The notes: a model not told the origin generated them from the letters alone. A DNA stretch of 61,646 nt from an uncultured Lachnospiraceae bacterium (GCA_947575805.1 CANPOY010000012.1:1-61646), one strand, 5' to 3'; positions 8,397-18,062 are shown, counted from the first letter of the stretch. A program made the numbers and translations.

Positions 8397-9479
8397 CTAT
8401 GCTTTCACACCAACATTTAAGATGATTTCCTGTGCAATCTGGTCCAGCGGTACTACCTGATCCGACAACCCTGCCGTAACCACCGCCTTTGGCATACCGT
8501 ACACCGTACAGGTCGCCTGACTCTGAGAGATTACATGAACCGGCCTTTTGGCTTCCAGATTTCTGATTCCTTCCGTTCCGTCTGCCCCCATTCCCGTCAT
8601 AACGACACAGACGATCTTGTCGTAATAGCTGTCAGCCAGGGATTCGTACATATAATTTGCGCAGGGCTTGACTCCCTCCCTGTTGGGCTCGTCCGTATAG
8701 TGGATCGTACACTTGCCGCCCATGCGCCTGACATTCATGTGCATGCCCCCCATGGCGATGTAGACACAGCCCCGCTGCAGCTCTTCCCCTTCCTGGGCCT
8801 CCTTCACACGAATGGCGCTCAGTTCATTCAATCGTTCCGCAAGGGAGGCAGTAAATCCTTTCGGCATATGCTGCACCAGCAGCACCGGTGCATCCAGCTC
8901 TGCCGGGAGCCTGGTGATTACCTCCTGCAGGGCTTTAGGCCCGCCTGTGGAGCTTGCGATGGCAACTATCTTAGTACCCGGTGCCTTGGCAGAATACTTT
9001 CTGGCAATATCCGCCATCCTGGCTGTGACCAGCCTGCTCTCCTGCTGCTTCTCCCGGGACTCCAGCTCCGGCAGCTGGCTGTTTACCACAACCTCCAAAA
9101 CCTCCAGAAAGCTTTTCCGGAAGGTTTCCACACGACAATCCCCTGCACTGTCCGGCTTATGTATGAAATCAAGGGCTCCCAGCTCCAGCGCGTCCAGAGT
9201 CAGCTTCGCGCCCTCCCTGGTATCCGTGCTGGCCATCATAATCCTTGCCCGGATCCTGTTATCCCGCAGCTTCTCCAGCAACTGAATGCCGTTCATTTTC
9301 GGCATGTTCACGTCGAGAACCACCGCATCATACTGATTCCTGCCAAGCAGATCAAGCGCCTCCAGCCCGTTTGTAGCCCTGGCCACAACGCGGAATCTTT
9401 CATCTGATTCAATTATATCACAGAGAACTCTTCTCATGAGTGCAGAATCATCAACGATTAGAATTTTTTTCTGTGTCAT
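8397..9479 (-). CDS. cheB: Receptor methylesterase / glutamine deamidase CheB
   Basis: A 360-residue protein. The N-terminal receiver has the acid pair Asp10/Asp11 and phospho-acceptor Asp56 (AVVLDVNMPKMNG). A linker leads to the methylesterase domain with the catalytic triad motifs (IVAIASSTGGPKAL for Ser, VLLVQHMPKGFT for His, VMTGMGADGTEG for Asp). It removes methyl groups from receptors when phosphorylated by CheA. The start overlaps the preceding PilZ gene by 4 nt. No cheR methyltransferase gene is in this window, so CheR must be encoded elsewhere. Confidence 0.96.
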   Translation of the reverse strand: MTQKKILIVDDSALMRRVLCDIIESDERFRVVARATNGLEALDLLGRNQYDAVVLDVNMPKMNGIQLLEKLRDNRIRARIMMASTDTREGAKLTLDALELGALDFIHKPDSAGDCRVETFRKSFLEVLEVVVNSQLPELESREKQQESRLVTARMADIARKYSAKAPGTKIVAIASSTGGPKALQEVITRLPAELDAPVLLVQHMPKGFTASLAERLNELSAIRVKEAQEGEELQRGCVYIAMGGMHMNVRRMGGKCTIHYTDEPNREGVKPCANYMYESLADSYYDKIVCVVMTGMGADGTEGIRNLEAKRPVHVISQSQATCTVYGMPKAVVTAGLSDQVVPLDQIAQEIILNVGVKA

Positions 9480-10210
9480 GAATCATTTTCCTTTCTTCGG
9501 CTCTTTCTTTCTTCTTCGAAAATGTACTTAATGATTTCCTCCCTCATCTTCTGGTCCATGTCATAGTACTGCACCCTGTGCTCCCATGTACCGGGACGGT
9601 TTTCCAGCTCCCTGGCGCTCAAGACCTTCCCCACAACCTCATACTTCTTCTGTTCATTGTTTTTCAGCAGGTTGTAGCTGATATAAAGAAAGCTTTCTTC
9701 TTCGTACTTCTGGGAGGAGATAAACCGCAGTCCCCCGCCGCTGATGTCCACAATTACGCTTTGGCGCAGAGGAAGCCCCGGCGTCAGCATATAATTTTCG
9801 CTTTCCTCTATGGCCTGGATCTCTTCCTCCTCCAGGTTTCTGGCACACATCTCCAGAGCACAGCTGAACCGATAATACTCCCGTCGCTGGTATCTTCGGA
9901 GGTTGCTGGTCATCTCCACCACCAAAAGGTAAACATTATTGCTTTTATACCTGTCAATAATCCTGGCAAAACACTGAAAAAGCCCGCTGGAACCATAGAA
10001 CACCAGATCAAACTCGCTGTCCACCGGGAGCAGAATCAGCTTTGTCTGCTCCATAGGCATTGTGATCTCCAGCGTATCCTCCGATAAAAAATCATGCAAA
10101 CTGCTGTAAAAGGTCCGCTTCTTGCCGTCCCGCTGCATCTGCTTTTCCCCGGCCCGTCCCACTGCCTGCAGTTCAATTTTATCACCTATCGAAACAAATT
10201 TAGAAAGCAT
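9476..10210 (-). CDS. YcgR-type PilZ domain protein (cyclic di-GMP receptor)
   Basis: About 244 residues from the start at 10210 (MLSKFVSIGDKIEL), which has AGGA 8 nt upstream; in-frame starts at 10219 (ATG) and 10228 (GTG) are possible. The N-terminal half is a YcgR-like beta domain. The C-terminal PilZ domain shows the cyclic di-GMP motifs RREYYR (RxxxR) and DISGGG (DxSxxG). Such proteins brake the flagellar motor when bound to cyclic di-GMP. Placement between flhG and cheB in the fla/che operon fits that role. The GGDEF protein at 55089 could supply the signal, which is inference. Confidence 0.9.
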   Translation of the reverse strand: MLSKFVSIGDKIELQAVGRAGEKQMQRDGKKRTFYSSLHDFLSEDTLEITMPMEQTKLILLPVDSEFDLVFYGSSGLFQCFARIIDRYKSNNVYLLVVEMTSNLRRYQRREYYRFSCALEMCARNLEEEEIQAIEESENYMLTPGLPLRQSVIVDISGGGLRFISSQKYEEESFLYISYNLLKNNEQKKYEVVGKVLSARELENRPGTWEHRVQYYDMDQKMREEIIKYIFEEERKSRRKENDS

Positions 10211-10239
10211 TGAAACCATCCTAACCACCGTCCCGTTCT

Positions 10240-11115
10240 TTATTTTTTACCGATCGTCAAATGGGAGAAAAAGGCTGACATCCCCCTCTTGGGCTGTCTC
10301 TCTTCCTCTTCTTTACCCAGGAGCTTACGAGCCATTCTCTCGTATGCCGCTGCGGATTTTGCCCCCGGATTCTGAATGGAAACCGGCATCTGCTGCATTA
10401 CCGCCCGCAACAGCTGTACATCCTCCGGAACACTCCCCAGGTAAGTCATGGGAATCTTTAAGTATCGCGACACCACCGCGTTCAGTTTGTCAAAAAGAAC
10501 CAGTCCCTCGTTCTCTTTCTCCACCCGGTTGGCAATCATCTTTACTTTGGTAGCTTCCTCGCTGAACCTGGGATGCCTGTACAGTGCTTTCAGCAGAGAA
10601 TAGGAATCGGTAATGGACGTAGGCTCCGGCGTAGTTACCAGCAGTATTTCCCCGCTGGCCACCAGAAATTCCAGTACCGCATCGGAAATTCCCGCTCCGG
10701 TATCCACAATAATAATATCCGCTATACTGTCCAGCTCCACCAGATTCTGTATGATATAATTCAGATAATCACGGCTTAGATTCGACATACCCGCGATCCC
10801 GCTGCCGCCGGAAATAAATCCCACGTCCATGGGCCCCCAGGTAATGATCTCCCTGATGTTCATCCCCTGATAAATCAGGTCACAGAAATTGTGCTTTGGA
10901 ACGGTGCCAAACATGATCTCTATATTGGCAAGCCCGAAATCCGCGTCCAGAATTATAATCTTCTTATCCATCTTCCGAAACTGGATGGCCAGATTAATGG
11001 ACGTATTGGATTTTCCCACGCCCCCCTTGCCGCTTGTAACAGTGATGACGCGGGCCAAGGGTTTGGCCTGCTGCTGGCTGGCCTTAATAATTCTCAGTTG
11101 TTCCGCTTGATCCAT
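10240..11115 (-). CDS. flhG: MinD-like ATPase FlhG (YlxH)
   Basis: A 291-residue ParA/MinD-family ATPase with the deviant Walker A motif GKGGVGKSNTSINLA near residue 30, a Walker B-type segment (IIIVDTGAGISD) and the switch KIIILDADFGLANIE. An N-terminal segment rich in Gln and Lys (EQLRIIKASQQQAK) matches the FlhF-activating region of FlhG. With FlhF it sets flagellar number and position and interacts with C-ring proteins. It follows flhF across an unusually long 112-bp gap that holds two hairpins. Confidence 0.94.
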   Translation of the reverse strand: MDQAEQLRIIKASQQQAKPLARVITVTSGKGGVGKSNTSINLAIQFRKMDKKIIILDADFGLANIEIMFGTVPKHNFCDLIYQGMNIREIITWGPMDVGFISGGSGIAGMSNLSRDYLNYIIQNLVELDSIADIIIVDTGAGISDAVLEFLVASGEILLVTTPEPTSITDSYSLLKALYRHPRFSEEATKVKMIANRVEKENEGLVLFDKLNAVVSRYLKIPMTYLGSVPEDVQLLRAVMQQMPVSIQNPGAKSAAAYERMARKLLGKEEEERQPKRGMSAFFSHLTIGKK

Positions 11116-11141
11116 GGCGCCTCCTTTTCCTCATCGTAAAA

Positions 11142-11225
11142 CCCCATCGTCTCCGAATATGTAGTACATTCTTCCGGGAGACACTGGGTAGATTCAAATA
11201 TTGTCTAAAGAATGCAAAGCATTCT
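11142..11225 (-). other. Two hairpins in the flhF-flhG gap
   Basis: Hairpin 1 (11209-11225) follows the flhF stop by a few bases: a perfect 7-bp stem (AGAATGC / GCATTCT) with a 3-nt loop. Hairpin 2 (11142-11188) is long: outer arms CCCA / TGGG and GTCTCC / GGAGAC, inner GAATGTA / TACATATTC with a 2-nt bulge. On the transcribed strand it is followed by GGGGTTTTACG, a short U-run, then the flhG ribosome site. It could attenuate flhG or protect processed mRNA ends. This function is inferred. Confidence 0.6.
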
Positions 11226-11227
11226 CT

Positions 11228-12484
11228 TTATTTCAGAGTTTCCCGTCTCCCTGTACTAAGCAGGCTCTTCACCGTCTTCTGGGGATTAAACAGTTCAATA
11301 TCATCCGGAACATTCTGCCCGAAGGTCACGTAGGCGATAGGCACCTCCACATGCAGTCTCAGGTTCATCAGATTCCCCAGTGAAGATGTTTCATCCAGTT
11401 TCGTAAAAATAAGCTGGTACTCGTCTATCTCCTTGTAGCTCATGGCGATCCGCTGCAGATCCCGATATTTGGTGGTCGCTGACAGCACCAGGAAAGTCTG
11501 GCACTCTCCCGACTCTCTCGCCACCTTAAGCAGCTGCTTCATCTTCTCCAGCAGCTCCTCGTTCTGGTGGGAATGTCCCGCCGTATCTACAAAGATGTAA
11601 TCGAAGTCCCTGAAGTCCGTAATTGCCGTCCGGATCTCGTCTTCCGAATAGATAACCCGAAAAGGCGCCTCTAAAATGTTGGCGTAAGTACGCAGCTGCT
11701 CCGCTGCCGCAATACGATAAGTATCCGCGGTCAGCAGCGCTACCTTCTTTTTCTCATCCACAGAAAAATGGCTGGCAATCTTGGCGATGGTCGTCGTCTT
11801 TCCGATCCCCGTAGGTCCCATGAACAACAAGGTCTTTGGGCCCTTTGATGCCGGGGTAATCCCCTCTGCCTTTCCGAATTTCAGGATCATTTTCTGGTAC
11901 ACATTGGCCAGAATATAGTCAAAAGGCAGATTAGGTTTTCTGCTTTTCTCCAGATCGTCCACAATCTGATTGGCATACTTTTCATCCACCTCATTTTCCA
12001 TCATGGTATTATACAACAGCCTGATAAACTTATCCTGCTCTTTGCTTCCGTCGTCGGGAGCTGCCGTGCCCTCCCTGCCCTCACTCTCCGAAGATACCTG
12101 CTCCTCCGGTGCCGGCTCGCTCCTGGCTTCTTCCTGCTGAAAACGAGACACCAGCATAGTCTGTAAACTGTCCAGCTTCTTCTCGATATTCTGTGAGCTC
12201 TCGTTCATAACGCTGACGGCGTTCTGTGCGGCACGCACGCCTTCCTCCAGCTTCGCCGTGTCGGGATCCGCCACTCTGGGTGCTTCCCTGCGTACTGTCT
12301 TTAAGGAATCTCCGTCTTCCTCCAACGCTACGGTCACCTCTACCTGCTTACCTCCGAAGACTCCTGAAAATCCTTTTTTCTTTGCAGTTTTTACATTCAT
12401 GACTACAAGCCCGCTGCCCAATTCCTTTCTGGCAGCCTCGGTAGCCTCTTCCTCTGTCTTTCCTACAAATTTTTTGATTATCAT
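11228..12484 (-). CDS. flhF: SRP-family GTPase FlhF
   Basis: A 418-residue protein. The N-terminal B-domain segment begins MIIKKFVGKTEEEATEAARK, followed by an acidic linker, an N-domain helix bundle and an SRP-type GTPase G domain. G1 is MGPTGIGKTTTIAKIA, G2/G3 lie in TADTYRIAAAEQLRTYA and IFVDTAGHSHQNEE, and G4 is FTKLDETSSLGN. FlhF recruits the first basal-body components to the correct cell site and is switched off by FlhG. The start overlaps the flhA stop by 1 nt, implying translational coupling. Confidence 0.95.
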   Translation of the reverse strand: MIIKKFVGKTEEEATEAARKELGSGLVVMNVKTAKKKGFSGVFGGKQVEVTVALEEDGDSLKTVRREAPRVADPDTAKLEEGVRAAQNAVSVMNESSQNIEKKLDSLQTMLVSRFQQEEARSEPAPEEQVSSESEGREGTAAPDDGSKEQDKFIRLLYNTMMENEVDEKYANQIVDDLEKSRKPNLPFDYILANVYQKMILKFGKAEGITPASKGPKTLLFMGPTGIGKTTTIAKIASHFSVDEKKKVALLTADTYRIAAAEQLRTYANILEAPFRVIYSEDEIRTAITDFRDFDYIFVDTAGHSHQNEELLEKMKQLLKVARESGECQTFLVLSATTKYRDLQRIAMSYKEIDEYQLIFTKLDETSSLGNLMNLRLHVEVPIAYVTFGQNVPDDIELFNPQKTVKSLLSTGRRETLK

Positions 12485-14529
12485 TATGCCGTCACCATCC
12501 CAACTGACTGTAATTCTACGTTAGATTCAACCTCGTTATACGATACCACCACAAGTTCCTTAAAGTAATCCTCCGTCAGGCGCTTGAAATACATACGTAC
12601 AATGGGCGACGTGATAACAATCGGGCTCTTGCCCAGATTTTCCAGCTTCTGAACCTCCTTGCCCACAGAATCGATAATCATCCGAGATCTGCCCGGATCC
12701 AGATTCAGGAATGCACCGTTCTCAGTCTGCTTGACGCTTCCCATGATTTCCTGCTCGATCTTGGGATCCAGCGTTACCACGCTGGTTGTCTCATGGGCAG
12801 GGAAATACTTGGTGGAAATCGCCCGCTTCAGGCTTTGACGGACATATTCCGTAAGAATGTCCGTATCGCGTGTAGTAGGCGCGTAATCCGCAAGCGTCTC
12901 CATTATGGTGAGCAGATCCCTGATGGAAATACCCTCCTTGAGCAGATTCTGCAAAACCTTCTGGATCTCCCCCAGCCCGAGAAGCTTCGGCACCAGCTCC
13001 TCCACCAGCGACGGATTGCTTTCCTTCATATTGTTGACAAGATTCTGTACATCCTGGCGGGTCAGCAGCTCGTCAATATACTGCCGGATCACCTCGGTCA
13101 GATGCGTTGCAATAATAGAGGGCGGATCCACCACCGTATATCCCAGACTCTCGGCCCGCTCCCTCTGGCTCTCGGTAATCCAGATCGCCGGCAGATGGAA
13201 GGAAGGTTCAAATGTGGGAATACCCGTGATCTCCTCCTCCACATATCCGGGATTCATTGCCATATAATGGTCAAAAAGAATTTCTCCCTCGCTGACCTGT
13301 ATTCCCTTGATCTTGATAATATACTGGTTCGGGTTCAGCTGGATATTGTCCCGCAGTCTGATGATAGGAACCACGGTACCCAGCTCCAGCGCAATCTGTC
13401 TTCGGATCATCACCACGCGGTCCAGAAGGTCACCGCCCTGGTTCACATCGGCAAGAGGGATAATGCCATACCCGAATTCCAGCTCAATAGGATCTACCTG
13501 CAGCAGGCTGTTTACGTTCTCCGGCTGCCTGATTTCCTCGGCAGCGGCTTCCTCTTCGTCCACGGCCTGCTCGATTCCGGCAATCTCCAGACTACCTGCC
13601 ATCATCCTGCCGCCCACTACAAAGAGCAGCCCCAATCCCACAAAAAGAATCGTATTCAACTCCGTGACCACACCCAAAAAAGCAAGGGTTGCCCCCACCA
13701 GATACATAACCTTGGGCACGCCGAAGAGCTGCCTGACAATGGCGGGACCGAAATCCGCCTCCTTACTGCCTTTAGTGACCAAAATACCCGTGGAAAGAGA
13801 GATCAGCAGGGAAGGAATCTGGCTCACAAGCCCGTCACCGATGGTCAGAATACCATAAGTATCCAGCGCGGTGCTGGCATCCACCCCAAGACGCAGCACA
13901 CCCATGGCAATACCGCCCGCCAAGTTGATGACTGTCAGAATCAGGCCTGCCACCGCATCTCCCTTGACGTACTTCACGGCACCGTCCATGGAACCGAAGA
14001 AACTTGACTCCTGCTGTATCTTATCACGTCTCGCCTTGGCTTCCTTATCGTCGATGGCTCCCGTATTCAAATCCGCATCAATGGCCATCTGTTTACCAGG
14101 CATGGCATCCAGGGTAAATCTCGCCGTTACCTCAGCCACACGCTCGGAACCTTTGTTAATGACCAGGAACTGAATCAGTATCAGGATGATAAAAATAATT
14201 GCACCCACGATCAGGTCACCGCCACCTACAAACTTACCGAAGGTTTTTACCACGTTACCGGAATCTCCCGTGGTAAGGATCAGCCTGGTAGATGAGACAT
14301 TCAGGGCGATCCTGAAAATCGTGGTAAACAGCAGAATCGTCGGGAAATAGGATATATCCAGCACTTCCTCGGTAAACATACACACAAAAAGAATGGTGAA
14401 CGCTATCGCAATATTAAATGCCATACACACGTCAACCAGTACGGCAGGAAGCGGGACGATAAACATAATAAAAGCAATCAGTATATAAAGCGCGACGATC
14501 GCATCCGTCTTTGCCATTTTCAGATTCAA
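12484..14529 (-). CDS. flhA: Flagellar export gate protein FlhA
   Basis: A 681-residue protein. The start is a TTG at 14529: AAGGAGG sits 8 nt upstream, whereas the next ATG is 12 nt further and badly spaced. The N-terminal half has about eight membrane helices with the FHIPEP-type signature region (RFTLDAMPGKQMAIDADLN). The C-terminal half is the cytoplasmic domain that docks chaperone-substrate complexes. It forms the nonameric ring of the type III export gate with FlhB, FliP, FliQ and FliR, all encoded just upstream. Confidence 0.96.
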   Translation of the reverse strand: MNLKMAKTDAIVALYILIAFIMFIVPLPAVLVDVCMAFNIAIAFTILFVCMFTEEVLDISYFPTILLFTTIFRIALNVSSTRLILTTGDSGNVVKTFGKFVGGGDLIVGAIIFIILILIQFLVINKGSERVAEVTARFTLDAMPGKQMAIDADLNTGAIDDKEAKARRDKIQQESSFFGSMDGAVKYVKGDAVAGLILTVINLAGGIAMGVLRLGVDASTALDTYGILTIGDGLVSQIPSLLISLSTGILVTKGSKEADFGPAIVRQLFGVPKVMYLVGATLAFLGVVTELNTILFVGLGLLFVVGGRMMAGSLEIAGIEQAVDEEEAAAEEIRQPENVNSLLQVDPIELEFGYGIIPLADVNQGGDLLDRVVMIRRQIALELGTVVPIIRLRDNIQLNPNQYIIKIKGIQVSEGEILFDHYMAMNPGYVEEEITGIPTFEPSFHLPAIWITESQRERAESLGYTVVDPPSIIATHLTEVIRQYIDELLTRQDVQNLVNNMKESNPSLVEELVPKLLGLGEIQKVLQNLLKEGISIRDLLTIMETLADYAPTTRDTDILTEYVRQSLKRAISTKYFPAHETTSVVTLDPKIEQEIMGSVKQTENGAFLNLDPGRSRMIIDSVGKEVQKLENLGKSPIVITSPIVRMYFKRLTEDYFKELVVVSYNEVESNVELQSVGMVTA

Positions 14530-14592
14530 ACCCGTTTCCTCCTTTCTATCCTATTCCAAAAGCCTCACATTATTCAGCTCCGGAAAATCTTC

Positions 14593-15702
14593 TCACATTT
14601 TACCTTTTAACTGATATACGAACGCCAGCACATCCGCCACCGCCTGATACAGCTCCGGCGGAATCATCTGTCCGATGTCCACGTTGGCGTATAGCATGCG
14701 GGCCAAAGGCTTATTCTCCACAATCTCTATATGATTCTCCCTGGCGACCTCTTTGATACGTGCCGCCATGTAATCCTCACCCTTGGCAATGACCAGCGGC
14801 GCTTCCGCCACCTCCGGGTCATACTTGATAGCCACGGCGAAGTGAGTAGGGTTTGTGATAACCACATCCGCCTGAGGCAGATCCTGCATCATACGGCGCC
14901 TGGAAGCTTCCTGCATTTTCTGGCGGATCTTACCCTTGATCTGAGGATCGCCTTCCTGCTGCTTATACTCTTCCTTGATCTCCTGCTTGGTCATCTTCAT
15001 GTCATTTTTGAACTTCACCCTCTGATAGGCAAAATCCGCCAGGGCGATAAACATATACACCGCCGCAATCCGAATGCCGAGATCAATCACCACCTGAGCC
15101 GCGAGGTTGATCGCCTGCATCAGTCCCATTCCATAGAGATTCAGCAGGAGCATCTCCCTGCCCTTTAAATAATTATAACAGATAAGCGAAATCAAGCCAA
15201 TCTTTGCAACGGATTTAATTAATTCCGCCAGCGAATTGATGGAAAAAATCTTCTTAAATCCCTTCAGCGGACTGATCTTGCTGAACTTCGGCATCAGGGG
15301 CTTAAAGGTGGGCTCCCATTTGACCTGTATTATATCACTGACAAAGGCTACCACAAAGCCGATCAGCAGAAGCGGCGCTATAATAATCAGCGTCTGCACC
15401 AGCATCATGGAAAACACCGCCCTGGCATCCCTCTCCGGCATACGTCCGTTCCAGTAAGTGGCAATGTCCGGAATGCGGTCATAAGCGTTGGGAAATACTT
15501 CCAGAAGCCGGTTGCCGATGCGCCCCACAAACAACTTCAGACAGAGGAACAGCGCCATCAGCCCCAGGCCGTTGGCCACCTCCCGGCTCTTGGCCACCTG
15601 TCCCTCCTTGCGGGCGTCATCCAGTTTTTTCTGAGTGGCGGGCTCTGTCTTCTCCCCGCCCATTCCTTCCTTTGCGAAAAACTGCAAATTATATCGGATC
15701 AT
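14593..15702 (-). CDS. flhB: Flagellar export switch protein FlhB
   Basis: A 369-residue protein with four membrane helices and a cytoplasmic C-terminal domain containing the self-cleavage site NPTH (in DVVITNPTHFAVAIKYDP). Cleavage there lets the export apparatus change from rod/hook to filament substrates. The N-terminus (MIRYNLQFFAKEG followed by GEKTEPATQKKLDDARKEGQ) is the expected FlhB start with a short extension. The start overlaps fliR by 4 nt. Confidence 0.96.
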   Translation of the reverse strand: MIRYNLQFFAKEGMGGEKTEPATQKKLDDARKEGQVAKSREVANGLGLMALFLCLKLFVGRIGNRLLEVFPNAYDRIPDIATYWNGRMPERDARAVFSMMLVQTLIIIAPLLLIGFVVAFVSDIIQVKWEPTFKPLMPKFSKISPLKGFKKIFSINSLAELIKSVAKIGLISLICYNYLKGREMLLLNLYGMGLMQAINLAAQVVIDLGIRIAAVYMFIALADFAYQRVKFKNDMKMTKQEIKEEYKQQEGDPQIKGKIRQKMQEASRRRMMQDLPQADVVITNPTHFAVAIKYDPEVAEAPLVIAKGEDYMAARIKEVARENHIEIVENKPLARMLYANVDIGQMIPPELYQAVADVLAFVYQLKGKM

Positions 15703-16481
15703 CGTAACGCTCCTGTAAAGGAATCCATAACACGCTTCATTTCTTCAAAAATAAAATCAGCGATTCCCGGCAGCATATTGGCCGTAAGATAAAATACTCC
15801 CAGCCCGACCAGGATCTTCAGCTGCAAACCTACGGCAAACATATTCATCTGCGGCGATACCTTTGCCAGCACGCCAAGAACAGCGTTTAACAGCAGGATG
15901 GTACAGAATATGGGCAGCACGATTCGAAAGCCGATAATGATATAATCTTCCAAAAACTGCAGCATGGCATCCACCAGCCTGTCACCGTGAAATACCGCAC
16001 CGTTTACCGGGATCAGTGTAAAAGTATCCGCCAACGCTGCAAACAAATAACGGTACATTCCCGTGGCTATCATGAGAAGCATCAGCACATACTGGTAAAA
16101 CACACCTGTTATACTGCTCTGCTCCCGGGACGAAGGATCCATCAGGGTCACCATGGACAAGCCCGTTTCCATATCCGCTATTGCCCCCGCAAAATTCATG
16201 ATGGCGGTACAGATGGACGCCCCAAGCCCCACCAGCAGCCCAACAATTGCCTCTTTTATGACAATAACGGCATATTCCAGCACCGTGCCATATTCTACCA
16301 CGGCCGCCGGAGCCAGCGACTGATACAGAAGCATGGCGGTAAAAAAACTGATCCCCACCCTGATCCGCATGGGCGTGTTCCGCATACTGAAAAAAGGAGC
16401 CACAAAGACAAAACAGGATATTCTCGTAAGGATCAACAGGAAATATTCCAGATCATACAGAGAAAACGAAAAATTTATCAT
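15699..16481 (-). CDS. fliR: Flagellar export gate protein FliR
   Basis: A 260-residue polytopic protein with about six hydrophobic helices. The N-terminus (YDLEYFLLILTRISCFVFVA) and the FAGAIADMETGLSMVTLMDP region are typical of FliR. It assembles with FliP and FliQ into the helical core of the export gate. It follows fliQ by 16 bp and overlaps flhB by 4 nt. Confidence 0.94.
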   Translation of the reverse strand: MINFSFSLYDLEYFLLILTRISCFVFVAPFFSMRNTPMRIRVGISFFTAMLLYQSLAPAAVVEYGTVLEYAVIVIKEAIVGLLVGLGASICTAIMNFAGAIADMETGLSMVTLMDPSSREQSSITGVFYQYVLMLLMIATGMYRYLFAALADTFTLIPVNGAVFHGDRLVDAMLQFLEDYIIIGFRIVLPIFCTILLLNAVLGVLAKVSPQMNMFAVGLQLKILVGLGVFYLTANMLPGIADFIFEEMKRVMDSFTGALR

Positions 16482-16497
16482 ACCTGCTCATTCCCGG

Positions 16498-16770
16498 CTA
16501 TTGATTTGCATAAATGCTGAAGGTACTCCATAAATCCACCATAAACTGTACCATACTGTTCATCATCCAGGGCCCAAACAAAATCAACGCAATAAACACG
16601 CAGACAATCTTCGGCACAAAGGTCAGTGTCTGCTCCTGGATCGAAGTCACCGTCTGGAAAATACTGACGGCAAGACCGATAATTAAGGATACCAGCAGAA
16701 CCGGCATCGCCGTCTTGATAATCAGAAAAAGTGCTTCCTGGGCCATATCGGAAATTGCCTCTGTTGTCAT
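16498..16770 (-). CDS. fliQ: Flagellar export gate protein FliQ
   Basis: A 90-residue, two-helix membrane protein with the family signature (GLAVSIFQTVTSIQEQTLTF) between the helices and the KIVCVFIALILFGPWM segment. Usual length. It lies between fliP and fliR in the standard order. Confidence 0.95.
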   Translation of the reverse strand: MTTEAISDMAQEALFLIIKTAMPVLLVSLIIGLAVSIFQTVTSIQEQTLTFVPKIVCVFIALILFGPWMMNSMVQFMVDLWSTFSIYANQ

Positions 16771-16804
16771 CTATCTGCCTTCCTTTCTCCGCTTTTCTGC
16801 AGTC

Positions 16805-17665
16805 TCAGTAGAACGTCTCCACCAAATTCTTAATCACAAGCCCCCATCCGTCTGCAAGCACAAACAGCAGAATCTTAAAGGGCATGGAAATCGTGGTGGG
16901 GGGCAGCATCATCATCCCCATACTCATCAGTGTGGATGCCACCACCATGTCTATCACGATAAACGGTATATAAATCATAAATCCTATCCAAAATGCCAGC
17001 CGCAGCTCGCTTAATATAAAGCTGGGCAGCAGCACTGACATAGGAATGGAGGCATTCCTGCCGTCCCACTCCCTTCCGGCAATATCCATGAACAGCTGCA
17101 CATCTTTCACCTGGGTCTGCGGATACATAAACTCTCTTAAAGGCTCTATTCCCGCCTCGATTGCCTCCTCCTGGGTCAGCTCACCCGCCTCGAAAGGCTT
17201 GATTGCCTGCTCGTTGATCTGGTTGATCGTCGGCTCCATAATGAAAAAGGTCAAAATGAGTGCAAGGCCTATAAGCACCTGGTTGGGTGGTGCTGTCTGG
17301 GTATTAAGCGCCGCTCGGGTGAAATGAAGTACAATGATGATCCTGGTAAAGGACGTCATCATGATAATGATGGAAGGTGCAAGGGCAATCAGCGTCAGCG
17401 TCAGAAATATCCTCAGCGCACCGTTCATCTCCCCGTTTCCGTCATTATAGGTAAGGGTAAAAGTATTACCCGTGTTCAGATTATTTAATTCCTCCTGGGT
17501 CTTGCTTGTCCCGGACGGATTCAGAACGGTAGATCTTTCCTGTTCTCCGGTCTGATTTCCTGATGCCCGGACGATTATGGAATTTTGGATACACAATATG
17601 CCCACCGTGACCAGCAGGCATATTATCGTCACTATTCGCTTTAATTTCGGCTTATTCCTTATCAT
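16805..17665 (-). CDS. fliP: Flagellar export gate protein FliP
   Basis: About 286 residues from an ATG at 17665 (MIRNKPKLKRIVTIICLLV), which overlaps the end of fliO by 14 nt; the frame is open further upstream but inside fliO. A signal-anchor is followed by an extracytoplasmic segment and then four helices. Signature segments are SFTRIIIVLHFTRAALNTQ, PPNQVLIGLALILTFFIMEP, and FILSELRLAFWIGFMIYIPF. FliP pentamers form the export channel core. Confidence 0.95.
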   Translation of the reverse strand: MIRNKPKLKRIVTIICLLVTVGILCIQNSIIVRASGNQTGEQERSTVLNPSGTSKTQEELNNLNTGNTFTLTYNDGNGEMNGALRIFLTLTLIALAPSIIIMMTSFTRIIIVLHFTRAALNTQTAPPNQVLIGLALILTFFIMEPTINQINEQAIKPFEAGELTQEEAIEAGIEPLREFMYPQTQVKDVQLFMDIAGREWDGRNASIPMSVLLPSFILSELRLAFWIGFMIYIPFIVIDMVVASTLMSMGMMMLPPTTISMPFKILLFVLADGWGLVIKNLVETFY

Positions 17666-18062
17666 CTGGCTGACTATCCTCTGCTTCGACCGAATCCCTG
17701 ACACTCTTTTTAGCCGCTCTGTCAAGCAGCTCTTTAAAACCTGCGGAGCGAAGAAGGCTTCCCTGAACGGACCTGCCCGCCTTTAACTGATCCTTCGGTA
17801 TCTCGCATAATCGCGTGACTGTGTCCCTGCAAACTGCAAACGCCACATAGGTCTCTCCGATCCGCACGATCTGAATATACTTGTTACTGGCTATACGCGT
17901 GGTCTCAATGACCTCCACATTGACATTGACATTCTGCTGCTTCTGGTAATTGGCTATCCACCTGGTAACCAGCGCTGTAGCTCCCAGCACCAGTACAAAC
18001 ACCACCAGTAAGGCAATGAGCTGGGCATAACTGTCCGTTCTCCCTGCCAGAAGAACCGCCAT
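17652..18062 (-). CDS. fliO: Flagellar biosynthesis protein FliO
   Basis: A 136-residue, one-pass membrane protein. An N-terminal hydrophobic helix (residues about 13-34, LIALLVVFVLVLGATALVT) is followed by the small FliO cytoplasmic domain (VEVIETTRIASNKYIQIVRI, GETYVAFAV) and a charged tail. It is the assembly helper for FliP. Its start touches the cheY stop by 1 nt and its end overlaps fliP. FliO is the counterpart of B. subtilis FliZ at the same place. Confidence 0.88.
   Translation of the reverse strand: MAVLLAGRTDSYAQLIALLVVFVLVLGATALVTRWIANYQKQQNVNVNVEVIETTRIASNKYIQIVRIGETYVAFAVCRDTVTRLCEIPKDQLKAGRSVQGSLLRSAGFKELLDRAAKKSVRDSVEAEDSQPDDKE

Noticed and set aside
12793..14007. 404-codon plus-strand frame opposite flhA
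   Set aside because: It is a shadow of flhA, with low-complexity His/Gln/Arg-rich translation, no ribosome site, and complete overlap with an unmistakable gene.
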